The notes beneath the pieces were generated by a model, which made no database searches, was not told where the DNA came from, and saw nothing but the letters and a program-made list of their open reading frames with translations. Source: Pseudomonas berkeleyensis (GTDB lineage: Bacteria > Pseudomonadota > Gammaproteobacteria > Pseudomonadales > Pseudomonadaceae). From it: 64,000 nt of DNA. The first letter of the stretch is position 1. The number at the start of each line of letters is the position of its first letter. The DNA lies in contig NZ_CP059139.1 of the NCBI RefSeq assembly GCF_014109765.1, positions 4,710,501 to 4,774,500 on the forward strand, given 5' to 3'. Below are positions 49,638 through 60,505 of this stretch, piece by piece. The translations under genes and the position numbers were made by a program.

Positions 49638-50030
49638 TTAGAACACGGTGCAGAGCACTTCGCCGCCGACACCGGCAGCGCGCGCAGCGCGATCCGTCAT
49701 CACACCTTTGTTGGTGGAGACGATGGAAACACCGAGACCGCCGCGAACCTTCGGCAGGTCATCGACGGATTTGTATTGACGAAGGCCAGGACGGCTCACG
49801 CGCTTGACTTCCTCGATGACCGGACGGCCTTCGAAGTACTTCAGCTCGATGGACAGTTGTGGCTTGGCTTCACCATTGACTTCATAACCCGCAATGTAAC
49901 CTTCGTCTTTCAGAACTTTGGCTACGGCTACCTTCAGAGTGGAAGAAGGCATGCTTACGACGGACTTTTCAGCCATCTGGGCATTACGGATACGAGTTAG
50001 CATGTCCGCTAACGGGTCCTGCATACTCAT
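49638..50030 (-). CDS. rpsH: Ribosomal protein S8
   Basis: 130 residues starting [17 protein letters not shown], the Pseudomonas N-terminus. C-terminal [33 protein letters not shown]. In E. coli S8 is the translational repressor of the spc operon, binding near rplE. Here it follows a 321-bp gap with hairpins and a promoter-like sequence, so it could start a separate transcription unit. Confidence 0.98.
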   Translation of the reverse strand: MSMQDPLADMLTRIRNAQMAEKSVVSMPSSTLKVAVAKVLKDEGYIAGYEVNGEAKPQLSIELKYFEGRPVIEEVKRVSRPGLRQYKSVDDLPKVRGGLGVSIVSTNKGVMTDRAARAAGVGGEVLCTVF

Positions 50031-50051
50031 GGGCTAGACGCTCCTGATACA

Positions 50052-50074
50052 AAAAGAACAGCCATCAAGGCTGT
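50052..50074 (-). terminator. Hairpin with U-run just upstream of rpsH
   Basis: ACAGCC / GGCTGT around a 5-base loop (50058-50074), followed on the minus strand by TCTTTTTG. Sits in the would-be rpsH leader, so may be a regulatory attenuator rather than a true end signal. Confidence 0.5.
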
Positions 50075-50125
50075 GGGATCATCCAAAAGCTCGGCACGCG
50101 AATACCAGGCTCAGGAGAGCCGGAC

Positions 50126-50154
50126 ATTCTAGAGACCGATCAAAAATGAAGCAA
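50126..50154 (-). promoter_or_regulatory. Candidate promoter for rpsH and downstream spc genes
   Basis: On the minus strand TTGCTT (50149-50154), a 17-bp spacer and TAGAAT (50126-50131). The -10 matches 5 of 6, the -35 only 3 of 6. It partly overlaps the 3' arm of the terminator at 50148-50175. Confidence 0.45.
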
Positions 50155-50175
50155 GACCCAAAAGGGGCTTGCTTC
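50148..50175 (-). terminator. Intrinsic terminator in the rpsN-rpsH gap
   Basis: GAAGCAAGCCCC and GGGTCTTGCTTC (one mismatch) form a strong stem, followed on the minus strand by ATTTTTG. It would stop or limit transcription coming from rpsN. Confidence 0.75.
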
Positions 50176-50186
50176 AATATTGTGCT

Positions 50187-50304
50187 GGGAGTCTTGCGAG
50201 CTAGAACCTGGCGAGGCGCAAGGAGGTGAGGATGCGGAGTTTACTTTAGTAAATGAGCAATCCGAACCTACTTGCAACGCTGCCAGGCCGACGCGCAGCA
50301 GACC
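50187..50304. repeat. 118-bp imperfect palindrome between rpsN and rpsH
   Basis: The centre is TTTACTTTAGTAAA (50240-50253). The arms share aligned blocks TTGCG..CCTGGC..GCAAG.AGGT..GGAT on both sides, with the outer ends near 50190 and 50303. From memory, similar palindromic elements with a TTTACT/AGTAAA core recur in Pseudomonas intergenic regions, so it looks like an inserted non-autonomous element rather than a unique leader. On RNA it would fold as one long irregular hairpin. Confidence 0.65.
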
Positions 50305-50307
50305 ACC

Positions 50308-50342
50308 AAAGACAAAGCCGGCTCAAGGCCGGCTTTGTCTTT
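50308..50342. terminator. Perfect 15-bp hairpin after rpsN
   Basis: AAAGACAAAGCCGGC and its complement GCCGGCTTTGTCTTT around TCAAG. The T-run is clearer on the plus strand, but the 3' arm is T-rich either way. It starts 9 bp after the rpsN stop and is a candidate terminator or attenuator. Confidence 0.65.
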
Positions 50343-50351
50343 TTTCGCTGC

Positions 50352-50657
50352 TTACCAGCTGGCTTTCACCAGGCCCGGTACGTCACCGCGCATAGCTGCT
50401 TCACGCAGCTTGTTACGCGACAGACCGAACTTACGGTATACACCGTGCGGACGGCCAGTGATGCGGCAACGGTTACGCAGGCGCGAGGCACTGGCGTCAC
50501 GCGGTTGCTTCTGCAGAGCGACCTGGGCTTCCCAACGCGCTTCCGGACTGGTGTTCGGGTTAGCGATGGTAGCTTTCAGCTCAGCACGCTTCTTGGCGTA
50601 CTTGGCAACCGTTTGCTGACGCTTCAGCTCGCGGTTCTTCATGCTTGTCTTGGCCAT
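50352..50657 (-). CDS. rpsN: Ribosomal protein S14 (C- form)
   Basis: 101 residues, long form without zinc cysteines (only one Cys, [21 protein letters not shown]). [21 protein letters not shown]-terminus. Lies 15 bp after rplE. It is followed by a long hairpin-rich gap instead of running straight into rpsH. Confidence 0.98.
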   Translation of the reverse strand: MAKTSMKNRELKRQQTVAKYAKKRAELKATIANPNTSPEARWEAQVALQKQPRDASASRLRNRCRITGRPHGVYRKFGLSRNKLREAAMRGDVPGLVKASW

Positions 50658-50672
50658 TGTCCAGGACTCCGA

Positions 50673-51212
50673 TCAGTTGCGGAACGGGAAGTTGAAAGCA
50701 CGCAGCAGAGCGCGGCCTTCATCATCGTTACGGGCAGTGGTAGTCAGGGTGATGTCCAGACCACGCAGCGCATCGATCTTGTCGTAATCGATTTCCGGGA
50801 AGATGATCTGCTCTTTCACGCCCATGCTGTAGTTGCCACGGCCATCGAAGGACTTGGCATTCAGGCCGCGGAAGTCACGCACGCGCGGCAGGGAGATGGA
50901 CAGCAGACGATCCAGGAACTCGTACATACGCTCGCGACGCAGAGTGACCTTGACGCCAATCGGCCAACCTTCACGAACCTTGAAACCAGCGATCGATTTG
51001 CGGGCATGGGTCACAACGACTTTCTGACCGGTGATCTTCTCGAGGTCGGCAACAGCGTTTTCGATGATCTTCTTGTCACCGATCGCTTCGCCCAGGCCCA
51101 TGTTCAGGGTGATCTTGGTGATGCGCGGAACTTCCATCACGTTCGCCAGCTTCAGTTCTTCCTTCAGCTTGGGCGCGATTTCCTTCCGGTAAATCTCTTT
51201 CAGTCGTGCCAT
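50673..51212 (-). CDS. rplE: Ribosomal protein L5
   Basis: 179 residues. Binds 5S rRNA and P-site tRNA. Conserved [21 protein letters not shown] and [26 protein letters not shown]; the family's bridging beta loop is in place. Lies 19 bp after rplX. Confidence 0.98.
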   Translation of the reverse strand: MARLKEIYRKEIAPKLKEELKLANVMEVPRITKITLNMGLGEAIGDKKIIENAVADLEKITGQKVVVTHARKSIAGFKVREGWPIGVKVTLRRERMYEFLDRLLSISLPRVRDFRGLNAKSFDGRGNYSMGVKEQIIFPEIDYDKIDALRGLDITLTTTARNDDEGRALLRAFNFPFRN

Positions 51213-51231
51213 GGTATTTACCTACGGATTC

Positions 51232-51546
51232 TCAAGCGCCAACCGGCTTCTGGGTGGACTTGAAGACACGAATTTTCTTGCCGTCTTCGACCTTGAAGCC
51301 AACGCGGTCAGCCTTGTTGGTTTCAGTGTTGAAAATGGCAACGTTGGAAGCGTGCAGAGGCGCTTCTTTCTCGACGATACCGCCTTGAACGCCCGACATC
51401 GGGTTCGGCTTGGTATGACGCTTCACCAGGTTGATGCCACCGACGACCAGACGGTCGTCAGCGAGAACCTTGAGCACCTTACCGCGCTTACCTTTGTCTT
51501 TACCGGCGATCACGATGATCTCGTCGTCACGACGAATCTTTTGCAT
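51232..51546 (-). CDS. rplX: Ribosomal protein L24
   Basis: 104 residues. KOW motif [21 protein letters not shown] and [12 protein letters not shown]; an early assembly initiator near the tunnel exit. Lies 11 bp after rplN. Confidence 0.98.
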   Translation of the reverse strand: MQKIRRDDEIIVIAGKDKGKRGKVLKVLADDRLVVGGINLVKRHTKPNPMSGVQGGIVEKEAPLHASNVAIFNTETNKADRVGFKVEDGKKIRVFKSTQKPVGA

Positions 51547-51557
51547 GTCGGATCTCC

Positions 51558-51926
51558 TTAAAGCACTTCAGGGGCGAGCGAGACGATCTTCATGAACTTC
51601 TCGGAACGCAGTTCACGGGTCACTGGCCCGAAGATACGGGTACCGATCGGCTCTTGCTTGTTGTTCAGCAGAACAGCAGCGTTGCCGTCGAAGCGGATGA
51701 TCGAACCGTCAGCACGGCGAACACCGTGACGGGTACGAACGACCACTGCGGTCATGACCTGACCTTTCTTCACTTTGCCGCGCGGAATTGCTTCCTTGAC
51801 GGTGACCTTGATGATGTCGCCGATGCCGGCGTAGCGACGATGAGAGCCGCCCAGCACCTTGATGCACATAACACGACGTGCACCACTGTTGTCAGCCACA
51901 TCGAGCATGGATTGAGTCTGAATCAT
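51558..51926 (-). CDS. rplN: Ribosomal protein L14
   Basis: 122 residues. [27 protein letters not shown] opening and FGPVTRELR motif. Intersubunit bridge protein and the target of RsfS. Lies 23 bp after rpsQ. Confidence 0.98.
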   Translation of the reverse strand: MIQTQSMLDVADNSGARRVMCIKVLGGSHRRYAGIGDIIKVTVKEAIPRGKVKKGQVMTAVVVRTRHGVRRADGSIIRFDGNAAVLLNNKQEPIGTRIFGPVTRELRSEKFMKIVSLAPEVL

Positions 51927-51949
51927 AAAATTTCTCCGACCCCTAGCCC

Positions 51950-52216
51950 TTAGACTTCAACGGCGCGTTCGACGACTTCAACCAGAGCCCAGGACTTGGT
52001 CTTGGACTGCGGACGGGTTTCGCGAATGGAAACCTTGTCGCCGATCTTGCACTGGTTGGATTCGTCGTGAGCGTGCAGTTTGGTCGAACGCTTGACGTAT
52101 TTACCGTAGATCGGGTGCTTTACACGGCGCTCGATCAGAACGGTGATGGTCTTGTCCATCTTGTCGCTGACAACACGGCCGGTCAGCGTACGGACTGTTT
52201 TTTCGGCTTCAGCCAT
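51950..52216 (-). CDS. rpsQ: Ribosomal protein S17
   Basis: 88 residues from [26 protein letters not shown]; the ATG two codons upstream overlaps rpmC and is rejected. OB fold with [24 protein letters not shown]. Early 30S assembly protein. Lies 2 bp after rpmC. Confidence 0.97.
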   Translation of the reverse strand: MAEAEKTVRTLTGRVVSDKMDKTITVLIERRVKHPIYGKYVKRSTKLHAHDESNQCKIGDKVSIRETRPQSKTKSWALVEVVERAVEV

Positions 52217-52218
52217 GA

Positions 52219-52410
52219 TCACTTACCTGCCTGCTGGTTGAGCACAGTTTTCACACGAGCGATGTCGCGCTTAACTTGCGAGAGCAGGTGAGACTGCCCC
52301 AACTGGCCAGTTGCCTTCTGCATACGCAGATTGAACTGGTCACGCAGCAGACCGAGTAGTTGCTCGTTCAGTTGCTGCGCAGATTTTTCACGAAGTTCGG
52401 TCGCTTTCAT
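52219..52410 (-). CDS. rpmC: Ribosomal protein L29
   Basis: 63 residues from the ATG at 52410 (a GTG one codon earlier is possible). [29 protein letters not shown] and [15 protein letters not shown]. Near the tunnel exit, a docking site for trigger factor. The start overlaps the rplP stop by one base (TGATG). Confidence 0.97.
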   Translation of the reverse strand: MKATELREKSAQQLNEQLLGLLRDQFNLRMQKATGQLGQSHLLSQVKRDIARVKTVLNQQAGK

Positions 52411-52823
52411 CACATCACCGTCCGCTTAACAAAGGTGGTGGCGAGCGGCAGCTTTGCAGCAGCCAGGGCGAAAGCCTCACGCGCCAGCTCTTCGGAAACG
52501 CCTTCGATCTCGTACAGGACTTTGCCTGGCTGGATCTGGGCTACCCAATATTCGACGCCACCCTTACCTTTACCCATCCGCACTTCGAGAGGCTTCTTGG
52601 TAACCGGCTTGTCCGGGAATACGCGAATCCAGATCTTGCCGCCACGTTTTACGTGACGAGTCAGAGCACGACGAGCGGACTCGATTTGACGGGCGGTGAG
52701 ACGACCGCGGGCTACGGACTTCAGCGCGAACTCGCCGAAGCTGACCTTGCTACCGCGCTGAGCCAGACCACGGTTGTGGCCGGTCATCTGCTTGCGGAAC
52801 TTCGTACGCTTTGGTTGCAACAT
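52410..52823 (-). CDS. rplP: Ribosomal protein L16
   Basis: 137 residues. The [14 protein letters not shown] segment holds the Arg that is hydroxylated in E. coli by YcfD. Contacts A- and P-site tRNA. Overlaps rpmC by one base and lies 12 bp after rpsC. Confidence 0.98.
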   Translation of the reverse strand: MLQPKRTKFRKQMTGHNRGLAQRGSKVSFGEFALKSVARGRLTARQIESARRALTRHVKRGGKIWIRVFPDKPVTKKPLEVRMGKGKGGVEYWVAQIQPGKVLYEIEGVSEELAREAFALAAAKLPLATTFVKRTVM

Positions 52824-52835
52824 GATGCGTACTCC

Positions 52836-53522
52836 TTATTTCTTAGCAGCTTTACGAGGAGCGGGCGCTTGCGGCTTCAGCTCTTCAGTGCGGCCACCAA
52901 TGACCTCACCCTTGAAGATCCAAACCTTGACGCCGATCACACCGTAAGTGGTGTGCGCTTCGTAGGTGGCGTAATCGATATCTGCACGCAGGGTGTGCAG
53001 CGGCACACGACCTTCGCGATACCACTCGGTACGGGCGATTTCAGCGCCACCGAGACGACCACTCACCTGGATCTTGATGCCCTTGGCACCAATGCGCATG
53101 GCGTTCTGTACGGCGCGCTTCATGGCGCGACGGAACATAACGCGACGCTCCAGCTGCTGAGCTACGCTCTGTGCAACCAGCATACCGTCGAGCTCCGGCT
53201 TGCGGATCTCTTCGATGTTGATGTGCACCGGCACACCCATTTGCTTGGTCAGGTCCTGACGCAGCTTCTCAACATCTTCACCTTTCTTGCCGATCACGAT
53301 ACCGGGACGAGCGGTGTGGATGGTGATGCGTGCGGTTTGAGCCGGACGAGCGATGTCGATACGGCTAACGGACGCGCTTTTTAGTTTGTCTTGCAGGTAT
53401 GCACGAACCTTCAGGTCGGCGTTCAGGTAGTCGGCGTAATTGCGACCATCTGCATACCAGACCGAAGTGTGATCCTTGACGATTCCCAGGCGGATGCCAA
53501 CGGGATGTACTTTCTGACCCAT
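52836..53522 (-). CDS. rpsC: Ribosomal protein S3
   Basis: 228 residues from [20 protein letters not shown] (the longer start is out of family). KH domain [20 protein letters not shown] at mid-length; mRNA entry-site helicase with S4 and S5. Lies 13 bp after rplV. Confidence 0.98.
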   Translation of the reverse strand: MGQKVHPVGIRLGIVKDHTSVWYADGRNYADYLNADLKVRAYLQDKLKSASVSRIDIARPAQTARITIHTARPGIVIGKKGEDVEKLRQDLTKQMGVPVHINIEEIRKPELDGMLVAQSVAQQLERRVMFRRAMKRAVQNAMRIGAKGIKIQVSGRLGGAEIARTEWYREGRVPLHTLRADIDYATYEAHTTYGVIGVKVWIFKGEVIGGRTEELKPQAPAPRKAAKK

Positions 53523-53535
53523 CTGATCGACTCCG

Positions 53536-53868
53536 TTACTTGTCCGCAACCTTGACAGTGATATGGCAAGACCGCTTGACGATGCGATCAGCACGGCCTT
53601 TGGCACGCGGCATGATGCGCTTAAGCGAACGCCCTTCGTTGACGAAAACGGTGCTGACCTTCAGGTCATCAACGTCTGCGCCTTCGTTGTGCTCGGCGTT
53701 GGCAACGGCCGACTCCAGCACTTTCTTCATGATCTCGGCGGCTTTCTTACTGCTGAAAGCCAGGAGGTTGAGCGCTTCGCCCACCTTCTTCCCGCGGATC
53801 TGGTCGGCGACCAAGCGGGCTTTCTGGGCGGAGATGCGAGCGCCCGACAACTTAGCGGCTACTTCCAT
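53536..53868 (-). CDS. rplV: Ribosomal protein L22
   Basis: 110 residues. The long beta hairpin [24 protein letters not shown] lines the exit tunnel and is the erythromycin-resistance site; wild type in appearance. Lies 11 bp after rpsS. Confidence 0.98.
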
Positions 53869-53879
53869 TTCCTTACCCC

Positions 53880-54155
53880 TTAACGCTTGGCTTTCTTGTC
53901 GGCCACGTGACCACGATAGGTACGGGTGCCGGCAAATTCGCCCAGTTTGTGGCCGACCATGTCTTCGTTCACGAGAACCGGGACATGTTGACGACCGTTA
54001 TGCACAGCGATGGTCAGACCGACCATCTGCGGCAGGATCATGGAACGACGCGACCAGGTTTTAACCGGCTTGCGATCGTTCTTTTCCACCGCCGCTTCGA
54101 CCTTCTTCAGTAGGTGAAGATCGATAAAAGGACCTTTTTTCAGAGAACGTGGCAC
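53880..54155 (-). CDS. rpsS: Ribosomal protein S19
   Basis: 91 residues. [23 protein letters not shown] start and [22 protein letters not shown] tail; in the 30S head with S13. Lies 16 bp after rplB. Confidence 0.98.
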
Positions 54156-54171
54156 TGTCGTATCCCTCTAT

Positions 54172-54996
54172 TTACTTGCGACGACGGACGATCATGTTGT
54201 CGGTGCGCTTGTTAGCACGGGTCTTCGCGCCCTTGGTCGGGAAGCCCCATGGCGACACCGGATGACGACCACCGGAGGTACGACCCTCACCACCACCGTG
54301 CGGGTGATCAACCGGGTTCATGGCAACACCACGAACAGTCGGACGAACACCGCGCCAGCGCTTGGCACCGGCCTTACCCAGCGAACGCAGGCTGTGCTCG
54401 GAGTTCGAGACTTCACCCAGGGTCGCACGGCACTCGGACAGGACTTTGCGCATTTCGCCGGAGCGCAGACGCAGAGTCACATAGGCACCTTCACGAGCGA
54501 TCAGCTGAGCGGAAGCACCAGCGGAACGAGCGATCTGAGCACCTTTACCCGGCTTCAGCTCGATACCGTGAACGGTCGAACCCACCGGAATGTTGCGCAG
54601 TTGCAGGCTGTTGCCCGGCTTGATCGGTGCCATGTTACCGGCTACCAGTTGATCGCCAGCCACAACGCCTTTCGGGGCGATGATGTAGCGGCGCTCGCCG
54701 TCAGCGTATTTCAGCAGAGCGATGTGAGCAGTACGGTTCGGATCGTATTCCACGCGCTCGACGGTGGCAGGGATGCCATCCTTGTCGTTGCGACGGAAGT
54801 CGACCAGACGGTAATGCTGCTTGTGACCACCACCGATATGACGGGTGGTAATACGGCCATTGTTGTTACGACCACCGGACTTCGATTTTTTCTCGAGCAG
54901 CGGAGCGTACGGAGCGCCTTTGTGCAGCTCCTGATTGACCACCTTGACCACAAAACGGCGGCCAGCGGAAGTCGGTTTGCACTTAACGATTGCCAT
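54172..54996 (-). CDS. rplB: Ribosomal protein L2
   Basis: 274 residues. The conserved His-bearing [18 protein letters not shown] near the peptidyl-transferase centre, OB fold and SH3-like domains. Required for subunit association. Lies 14 bp after rplW. Confidence 0.99.
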   Translation of the reverse strand: MAIVKCKPTSAGRRFVVKVVNQELHKGAPYAPLLEKKSKSGGRNNNGRITTRHIGGGHKQHYRLVDFRRNDKDGIPATVERVEYDPNRTAHIALLKYADGERRYIIAPKGVVAGDQLVAGNMAPIKPGNSLQLRNIPVGSTVHGIELKPGKGAQIARSAGASAQLIAREGAYVTLRLRSGEMRKVLSECRATLGEVSNSEHSLRSLGKAGAKRWRGVRPTVRGVAMNPVDHPHGGGEGRTSGGRHPVSPWGFPTKGAKTRANKRTDNMIVRRRK

Positions 54997-55010
54997 GATG
55001 CACCCCTTCC

Positions 55011-55310
55011 TTACTCAGCACTGCTGGTGAAATCGAGTTCTTGGCCCGGCTGAAGGGAGATAACCGCCTTCTTCCAGTCGTTACGCTTGCCCAGACCGCG
55101 AGCGGTGCGCTTGCTCTTACCCAGAACGTTCTGAGTAGTCACGCGCTCAACCTTCACGCCGAACAGGCCTTCGACAGCCTTCTTGATTTCCAGCTTGGTC
55201 GCATCGGTAGCGACTTTGAAAACGAACTGACCTTGTTTGTCAGCCAGAACCGTGGCCTTCTCGGAGATGTGCGGGCCAAGCAGCACTTTGAATACGCGTT
55301 CCTGGTTCAT
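55011..55310 (-). CDS. rplW: Ribosomal protein L23
   Basis: 99 residues. [28 protein letters not shown]; docking site for trigger factor and SRP at the tunnel exit. Its start overlaps the rplD stop by 4 bp. Confidence 0.98.
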   Translation of the reverse strand: MNQERVFKVLLGPHISEKATVLADKQGQFVFKVATDATKLEIKKAVEGLFGVKVERVTTQNVLGKSKRTARGLGKRNDWKKAVISLQPGQELDFTSSAE

Positions 55311-55909
55311 CCCAGCAGCTCCTCGAATTTCTTCACGGCCGAAACGGTGACCAGCACCTTTTCGTACGCGATCAGGCTGACCGGATCGGAACCCTGAACG
55401 TCACGTACGTCGACGTGCGGCAGGTTGCGGGCAGCCAGGTACAGGTTCTGATCAACGGCGTCGGAAACGATCAGCACGTCGTTCAGGCCCAGGCCATTGA
55501 GTTTGGCCAGCAGAGTCTTGGTCTTCGGTGCATCAACAGCGAAGTCTTCGACTACGACCAGACGATCAGTACGAACCAGCTCAGCAAGGATGGAGCGCAG
55601 GGCTGCGCGATACATCTTCTTGTTCAGCTTTTGGTCATGATTGCGGGTGGACGCTGCGAAGGTCACACCACCGCCACGCCAGATCGGACCACGGGTAGTA
55701 CCCGCACGAGCACGACCAGTGCCCTTCTGACGCCATGGGCGCTTGCCGCCACCGGAAACGTCGGAACGGGACTTCTGACCTTTGGTGCCCTGACGGCCGC
55801 CAGCCATGTAGGCCACGACTGCTTGGTGAACCAGAGTCTCGTTGAACTCGCCACCGAAGGTCGCTTCGGACACTTCGATCGCCTGAGCGCCATTTACATT
55901 CAATTGCAT
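55307..55909 (-). CDS. rplD: Ribosomal protein L4
   Basis: 200 residues. [30 protein letters not shown] is the tunnel-lining loop (erythromycin site). In E. coli L4 represses the S10 operon by binding its 172-nt leader; the leader here is only about 58 nt, so that control is probably different. Overlaps rplW by 4 bp. Confidence 0.98.
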   Translation of the reverse strand: MQLNVNGAQAIEVSEATFGGEFNETLVHQAVVAYMAGGRQGTKGQKSRSDVSGGGKRPWRQKGTGRARAGTTRGPIWRGGGVTFAASTRNHDQKLNKKMYRAALRSILAELVRTDRLVVVEDFAVDAPKTKTLLAKLNGLGLNDVLIVSDAVDQNLYLAARNLPHVDVRDVQGSDPVSLIAYEKVLVTVSAVKKFEELLG

Positions 55910-55923
55910 CTCAGATACTCCCC

Positions 55924-56553
55924 TTACGCCTTGGCAGCCGGACGAACGATAACGTCGCCGCCAGTAGCGCCAGGAACGGCACCCTTGACCAGCAGCAGGT
56001 TACGCTCGGCGTCTACGCGCACGACTTCCAGGGACTGCACGGTCACGCGCTCAGCACCCAGATGACCGGACATCTTCTTGCCCTTGAATACGCGACCCGG
56101 GGTCTGGCACTGGCCAATGGAACCCGGAACACGGTGGGACACGGAGTTGCCGTGAGTGTTGTCTTGGCCGCGGAAGTTCCAACGCTTGATGGTACCGGCG
56201 AAGCCTTTACCTTTGGACTGACCGGTCACGTCGACCAGTTGACCAGCTTGGAAAATTTCAGCGTTGATCAGATCGCCAGCCTGGTACTCGCCTTCTTCAA
56301 GACGGAACTCCAGAACGGTACGACCTGCCGCGACGTTCGCCTTGGCGAAGTGGCCAGCTTGAGCCTTGCTGACACGGGAGGCACGACGCTCACCGACAGT
56401 GACCTGCACTGCACGATAGCCATCCGACTCCTCGTTTTTGAACTGGGTGACGCGATTCGGCTCGATCTCGATGACCGTAACCGGAATGGAGACACCTTCT
56501 TCGGTGAAAATGCGGGTCATGCCGCACTTACGACCGACTACACCAATAGTCAT
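55924..56553 (-). CDS. rplC: Ribosomal protein L3
   Basis: 209 residues from [20 protein letters not shown]. The methylated Gln region [21 protein letters not shown] and the W-finger [15 protein letters not shown] are present. Peptidyl-transferase neighbour. Lies 83 bp after rpsJ. Confidence 0.98.
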   Translation of the reverse strand: MTIGVVGRKCGMTRIFTEEGVSIPVTVIEIEPNRVTQFKNEESDGYRAVQVTVGERRASRVSKAQAGHFAKANVAAGRTVLEFRLEEGEYQAGDLINAEIFQAGQLVDVTGQSKGKGFAGTIKRWNFRGQDNTHGNSVSHRVPGSIGQCQTPGRVFKGKKMSGHLGAERVTVQSLEVVRVDAERNLLLVKGAVPGATGGDVIVRPAAKA

Positions 56554-56636
56554 GTTGTAAACCTCATGAGTGTACGGGGCTTTCACCCGCTATGGCCGCC
56601 CATTTCAGAGCGTTACACGACTAAAACCGCCAGGTT

Positions 56637-56948
56637 TTAGCCGAGGCTGATCTGCACTTCCACGCCTGCCGCAAGGTCGAGCTTCATCAGCGCGTCAACG
56701 GTTTTATCCGTCGGCTGGACGATGTCCAGAACACGCTTATGAGTGCGGATTTCGTACTGATCGCGCGCGTCTTTGTTGACGTGCGGAGAGATCAGAACGG
56801 TGTACCGCTCCTTACGAGTAGGCAGAGGAATCGGACCACGCACCTGAGCACCAGTACGTTTCGCGGTTTCCACGATTTCCTGGGTAGATTGATCGATCAG
56901 GCGATGGTCAAAAGCCTTCAACCGAATACGGATTTGTTGGTTTTGCAT
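56637..56948 (-). CDS. rpsJ: Ribosomal protein S10 / NusE
   Basis: 103 residues, E. coli length. [34 protein letters not shown] and the conserved [15 protein letters not shown]. Also forms the NusB-S10 antitermination heterodimer; NusB is in this window. First gene of the S10 operon, with a strong promoter upstream. Confidence 0.99.
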   Translation of the reverse strand: MQNQQIRIRLKAFDHRLIDQSTQEIVETAKRTGAQVRGPIPLPTRKERYTVLISPHVNKDARDQYEIRTHKRVLDIVQPTDKTVDALMKLDLAAGVEVQISLG

Positions 56949-57012
56949 TTTGACCTCAGATTCCAAGCTGCTAATCCCCACAGACGGACTACGCCCGCTC
57001 AAGGGAGGCGCA

Positions 57013-57041
57013 ATTGTACGGATGCCCCCTGGGGGTGTCAA
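57013..57041 (-). promoter_or_regulatory. S10 operon promoter (before rpsJ)
   Basis: On the minus strand TTGACA (57036-57041, perfect), a 17-bp spacer, and TACAAT (57013-57018, 5 of 6). The spacer contains CCCCC/GGGGG. The predicted start near 57006 gives a leader of only about 58 bases before the rpsJ ATG. Confidence 0.85.
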
Positions 57042-57060
57042 CTTTTAACCAGTTCAAAAG

Positions 57061-57084
57061 AAAAGGGCCCCGAAGGGCCCTTTT
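57061..57084 (-). terminator. tuf (str operon) terminator
   Basis: AAAAGGGCCC, a 4-base loop and GGGCCCTTTT, followed on the minus strand by TCTTTTGAAC. It lies 20 bp after tuf and 20 bp before the S10 promoter. Confidence 0.92.
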
Positions 57085-57103
57085 CTCTACCGCGGATCTT
57101 CGA

Positions 57104-58297
57104 TTACTCGACGATCTTGGCAACCACGCCAGCACCAACGGTACGACCACCTTCGCGAATTGCGAAGCGCAGGCCGTCTTCCATGGCGATCGGCTTGATC
57201 AGGGTGACAACCATTTTGATGTTGTCGCCCGGCATTACCATCTCAACGCCTTCCGGCAGTTCGCACGAACCGGTCACGTCAGTGGTACGGAAGTAGAACT
57301 GAGGACGGTAGCCTTTGAAGAACGGGGTGTGACGACCACCTTCTTCTTTGGACAGAACGTACACTTCAGCTTCGAACTTGGTGTGCGGCTTGATGGTGCC
57401 CGGCTTGGCCAGAACCTGACCACGCTCGACTTCATCACGCTTGGTGCCGCGCAGCAGCACGCCGCAGTTCTCACCAGCACGACCTTCGTCCAGCAGCTTG
57501 CGGAACATCTCAACGCCGGTGCAGGTGGTTTTGGTGGTCGGACGCAGACCAACGATTTCGATTTCTTCCTGGATCCTGACGATACCGCGCTCTACACGAC
57601 CGGTAACTACAGTACCGCGACCGGAGATCGAGAACACGTCTTCGATCGGCATCAGGAACGGACGGTCGATAGCACGAACCGGCTCAGGAATGTAGCTGTC
57701 CAGAGTCTCAACCAGCTTCTTGACGGCAGTGGTGCCCAGCTCGTTGTCGTCTTCACCGTTCAGAGCCATCAGCGCGGAGCCGATGATGATCGGAGTGTCG
57801 TCACCCGGGAAATCGTAGGTGCTCAGCAGGTCGCGAACTTCCATCTCGACCAGCTCCAGCAGCTCAGCGTCGTCAACCATGTCAGCCTTGTTCAGGAAGA
57901 CAACGATGTACGGAACGCCTACCTGACGGGACAGCAGGATGTGCTCACGGGTTTGCGGCATCGGGCCGTCGGCAGCCGAGCAGACCAGGATCGCGCCGTC
58001 CATCTGGGCAGCACCGGTGATCATGTTCTTCACGTAGTCGGCGTGACCCGGGCAGTCAACGTGCGCGTAGTGACGAATGTTGGAATCGTACTCTACGTGT
58101 GCAGTGTTGATGGTGATACCACGAGCCTTCTCTTCCGGAGCGCTATCGATCTTGTCGAAATCGACCTTGGCCGAACCGAAAACTTCGGAGCAGACGCGGG
58201 TCAGAGCAGCGGTCAGAGTGGTTTTACCGTGGTCAACGTGACCGATGGTGCCTACGTTGACGTGCGGTTTGTTACGTTCGAATTTTTCCTTAGCCAC
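57104..58297 (-). CDS. tuf: Elongation factor Tu
   Basis: 397 residues. G1 [11 protein letters not shown]3 DCPGHADY, G4 NKAD and the effector loop around [15 protein letters not shown]. Delivers aminoacyl-tRNA. The str-operon copy; pseudomonads usually have a second tuf near secE. Lies 30 bp after fusA. Confidence 0.99.
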   Translation of the reverse strand: MAKEKFERNKPHVNVGTIGHVDHGKTTLTAALTRVCSEVFGSAKVDFDKIDSAPEEKARGITINTAHVEYDSNIRHYAHVDCPGHADYVKNMITGAAQMDGAILVCSAADGPMPQTREHILLSRQVGVPYIVVFLNKADMVDDAELLELVEMEVRDLLSTYDFPGDDTPIIIGSALMALNGEDDNELGTTAVKKLVETLDSYIPEPVRAIDRPFLMPIEDVFSISGRGTVVTGRVERGIVRIQEEIEIVGLRPTTKTTCTGVEMFRKLLDEGRAGENCGVLLRGTKRDEVERGQVLAKPGTIKPHTKFEAEVYVLSKEEGGRHTPFFKGYRPQFYFRTTDVTGSCELPEGVEMVMPGDNIKMVVTLIKPIAMEDGLRFAIREGGRTVGAGVVAKIVE

Positions 58298-58327
58298 GAC
58301 AGTAAACCTCTTACTTAAAGGGCGGGA

Positions 58328-60475
58328 TTAGCCTTGTTTTTTAACCAGTGCTTCGACGATGTTCGCCGGAGCCTCTGCGTACTTGGAGAATTCCATGGAG
58401 TAGCTGGCGCGACCCTGGGACATGGAGCGAACGTCGGTAGCGTACCCAAACATCTCGCCCAGCGGAACTTCGGCACGGATAACCTTACCGGACACCGAAT
58501 CTTCCATACCCTGGATCAGACCACGACGACGGTTCAGGTCGCCCATCACGTCACCCATGTAGTCCTCAGGAGTCACCACTTCTACCTTCATAATCGGCTC
58601 AAGCACCTTACCGCCACCCTTCTGGGCCAGTTGCTTGGTCGCCATGGAGGCAGCGATTTTGAACGCCATCTCGTTGGAGTCGACGTCGTGGTAGGAACCA
58701 TCGAATACGGTCGCCTTCAGGCCGATCAGCGGATAGCCGGCAACGACGCCGTTCTTCATCTGCTCTTCGATACCCTTCTGGATCGCCGGGATGTATTCCT
58801 TCGGAACCACACCACCAACAACTTCGTTGGTGAACACCAGACCCTCGGTGATGTTGCCCTTGTCGTCCACGTCCGGAGTCGAGAAGCGAATCCAGCAGTG
58901 ACCGAACTGACCGCGACCACCGGACTGACGAACGAACTTGCCTTCGATCTCGACAGCGTCCTTGGTGATGGTTTCACGGTAGGAAACCTGCGGCTTACCG
59001 ATGTTGGCTTCGACGTTGAACTCGCGCTTCATGCGGTCAACGAGGATGTCCAGGTGCAGCTCACCCATACCGGAGATGATGGTCTGACCAGTTTCTTCGT
59101 CGGTCTTGACGCGGAACGACGGGTCTTCCTGAGCGAGTTTGCCCAGTGCGATACCCATCTTCTCCTGGTCGGCCTTGGTCTTCGGCTCTACTGCTACCGA
59201 GATGACCGGCTCCGGGAAGTCCATACGCTCGAGGATGATCGGCTTCTCTGGATCGCACAGGGTTTCACCAGTGGTGACGTCCTTCATGCCGATCAGAGCA
59301 GCGATGTCGCCAGCGCGCACTTCCTTGATCTCTTCACGCTGGTTGGCGTGCATCTGCACCATACGACCAACGCGCTCTTTCTTGCCCTTCACGGAGTTGA
59401 TGACCGACTGGCCAGACTCCAGAACGCCCGAGTAAACGCGGACGAAGGTCAGCGTACCCACGAACGGGTCAGTCGCGATCTTGAACGCCAGAGCCGAGAA
59501 CGGCTCGTTGTCGTCAGCGTGACGCTCGTCGTAGTCAGCCTCTTCGATCTGATCTTTCGGCTTGTCGGCCAGATCCGGGTGAATACCCTTGATCGCAGGG
59601 ATCTCGGTCGGAGCAGGCAGAAAGTCGATAACGGCATCGAGAACCAGCGGAACGCCCTTGTTCTTGAAGGACGAACCACAGACAGCCGGAACGATCTCGC
59701 TAGCCAGAGTGCGCAGGCGCAGACCAGCCTTGATTTCCTCGACGGAGAGGTCGCCCTCTTCGAGGTACTTGTTCATCAGCTCTTCATTGGCTTCGGCAGC
59801 AGCCTCGACCATGTTGGAGCGCCACTCGTTGGCCAGGTCTACCAGCTCGGCAGGAATTTCTTCCTCACGATAGGTAGTACCCTTGTCGTCTTCGTTCCAG
59901 TAGATGGCCTTCATCTTGATCAGATCAACCTGACCTTCGAAGTTCTCTTCCGAACCGATAGCGATCTGAATTGGAACCGGGGTGTGACCCAGGCGGTTCT
60001 TGATCTGACCGACGACACGCAGGAAATTGGCACCAGCACGATCCATCTTGTTCACGTAGACGATACGCGGAACACCGTACTTGTTGGCCTGACGCCATAC
60101 GGTTTCAGACTGCGGCTCAACGCCCGAAGTACCACAGAACACAACGACAGCACCATCGAGTACGCGCAGCGAGCGCTCTACTTCGATGGTGAAGTCAACG
60201 TGACCGGGGGTATCGATGACGTTTACGCGGTAGTTGTCGTACTGACCAACCGAACCTTTCCAGAAGGTGGTGATGGCAGCAGAAGTAATGGTAATACCAC
60301 GCTCCTGCTCCTGAACCATCCAGTCGGTGGTCGCGGCGCCATCATGCACCTCGCCCATCTTGTGGCTCAGGCCTGTGTAGAACAGGATCCGCTCGGTAGT
60401 GGTGGTCTTGCCCGCGTCAACGTGAGCACAGATACCGATGTTACGGTAGCGGTTAATTGCTGTATTACGAGCCAT
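58328..60475 (-). CDS. fusA: Elongation factor G
   Basis: 715 residues. G1 [20 protein letters not shown]3 DTPGHVDF, G4 [10 protein letters not shown], domain IV translocation finger. Wild-type look around the fusidic-acid region (domain III/G). Slightly longer than E. coli (704). Lies 30 bp after rpsG. Confidence 0.99.
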   Translation of the reverse strand: MARNTAINRYRNIGICAHVDAGKTTTTERILFYTGLSHKMGEVHDGAATTDWMVQEQERGITITSAAITTFWKGSVGQYDNYRVNVIDTPGHVDFTIEVERSLRVLDGAVVVFCGTSGVEPQSETVWRQANKYGVPRIVYVNKMDRAGANFLRVVGQIKNRLGHTPVPIQIAIGSEENFEGQVDLIKMKAIYWNEDDKGTTYREEEIPAELVDLANEWRSNMVEAAAEANEELMNKYLEEGDLSVEEIKAGLRLRTLASEIVPAVCGSSFKNKGVPLVLDAVIDFLPAPTEIPAIKGIHPDLADKPKDQIEEADYDERHADDNEPFSALAFKIATDPFVGTLTFVRVYSGVLESGQSVINSVKGKKERVGRMVQMHANQREEIKEVRAGDIAALIGMKDVTTGETLCDPEKPIILERMDFPEPVISVAVEPKTKADQEKMGIALGKLAQEDPSFRVKTDEETGQTIISGMGELHLDILVDRMKREFNVEANIGKPQVSYRETITKDAVEIEGKFVRQSGGRGQFGHCWIRFSTPDVDDKGNITEGLVFTNEVVGGVVPKEYIPAIQKGIEEQMKNGVVAGYPLIGLKATVFDGSYHDVDSNEMAFKIAASMATKQLAQKGGGKVLEPIMKVEVVTPEDYMGDVMGDLNRRRGLIQGMEDSVSGKVIRAEVPLGEMFGYATDVRSMSQGRASYSMEFSKYAEAPANIVEALVKKQG

Positions 60476-60505
60476 AAAGCCCTCGCAAGGTTAGTGGAGC
60501 CGGAA

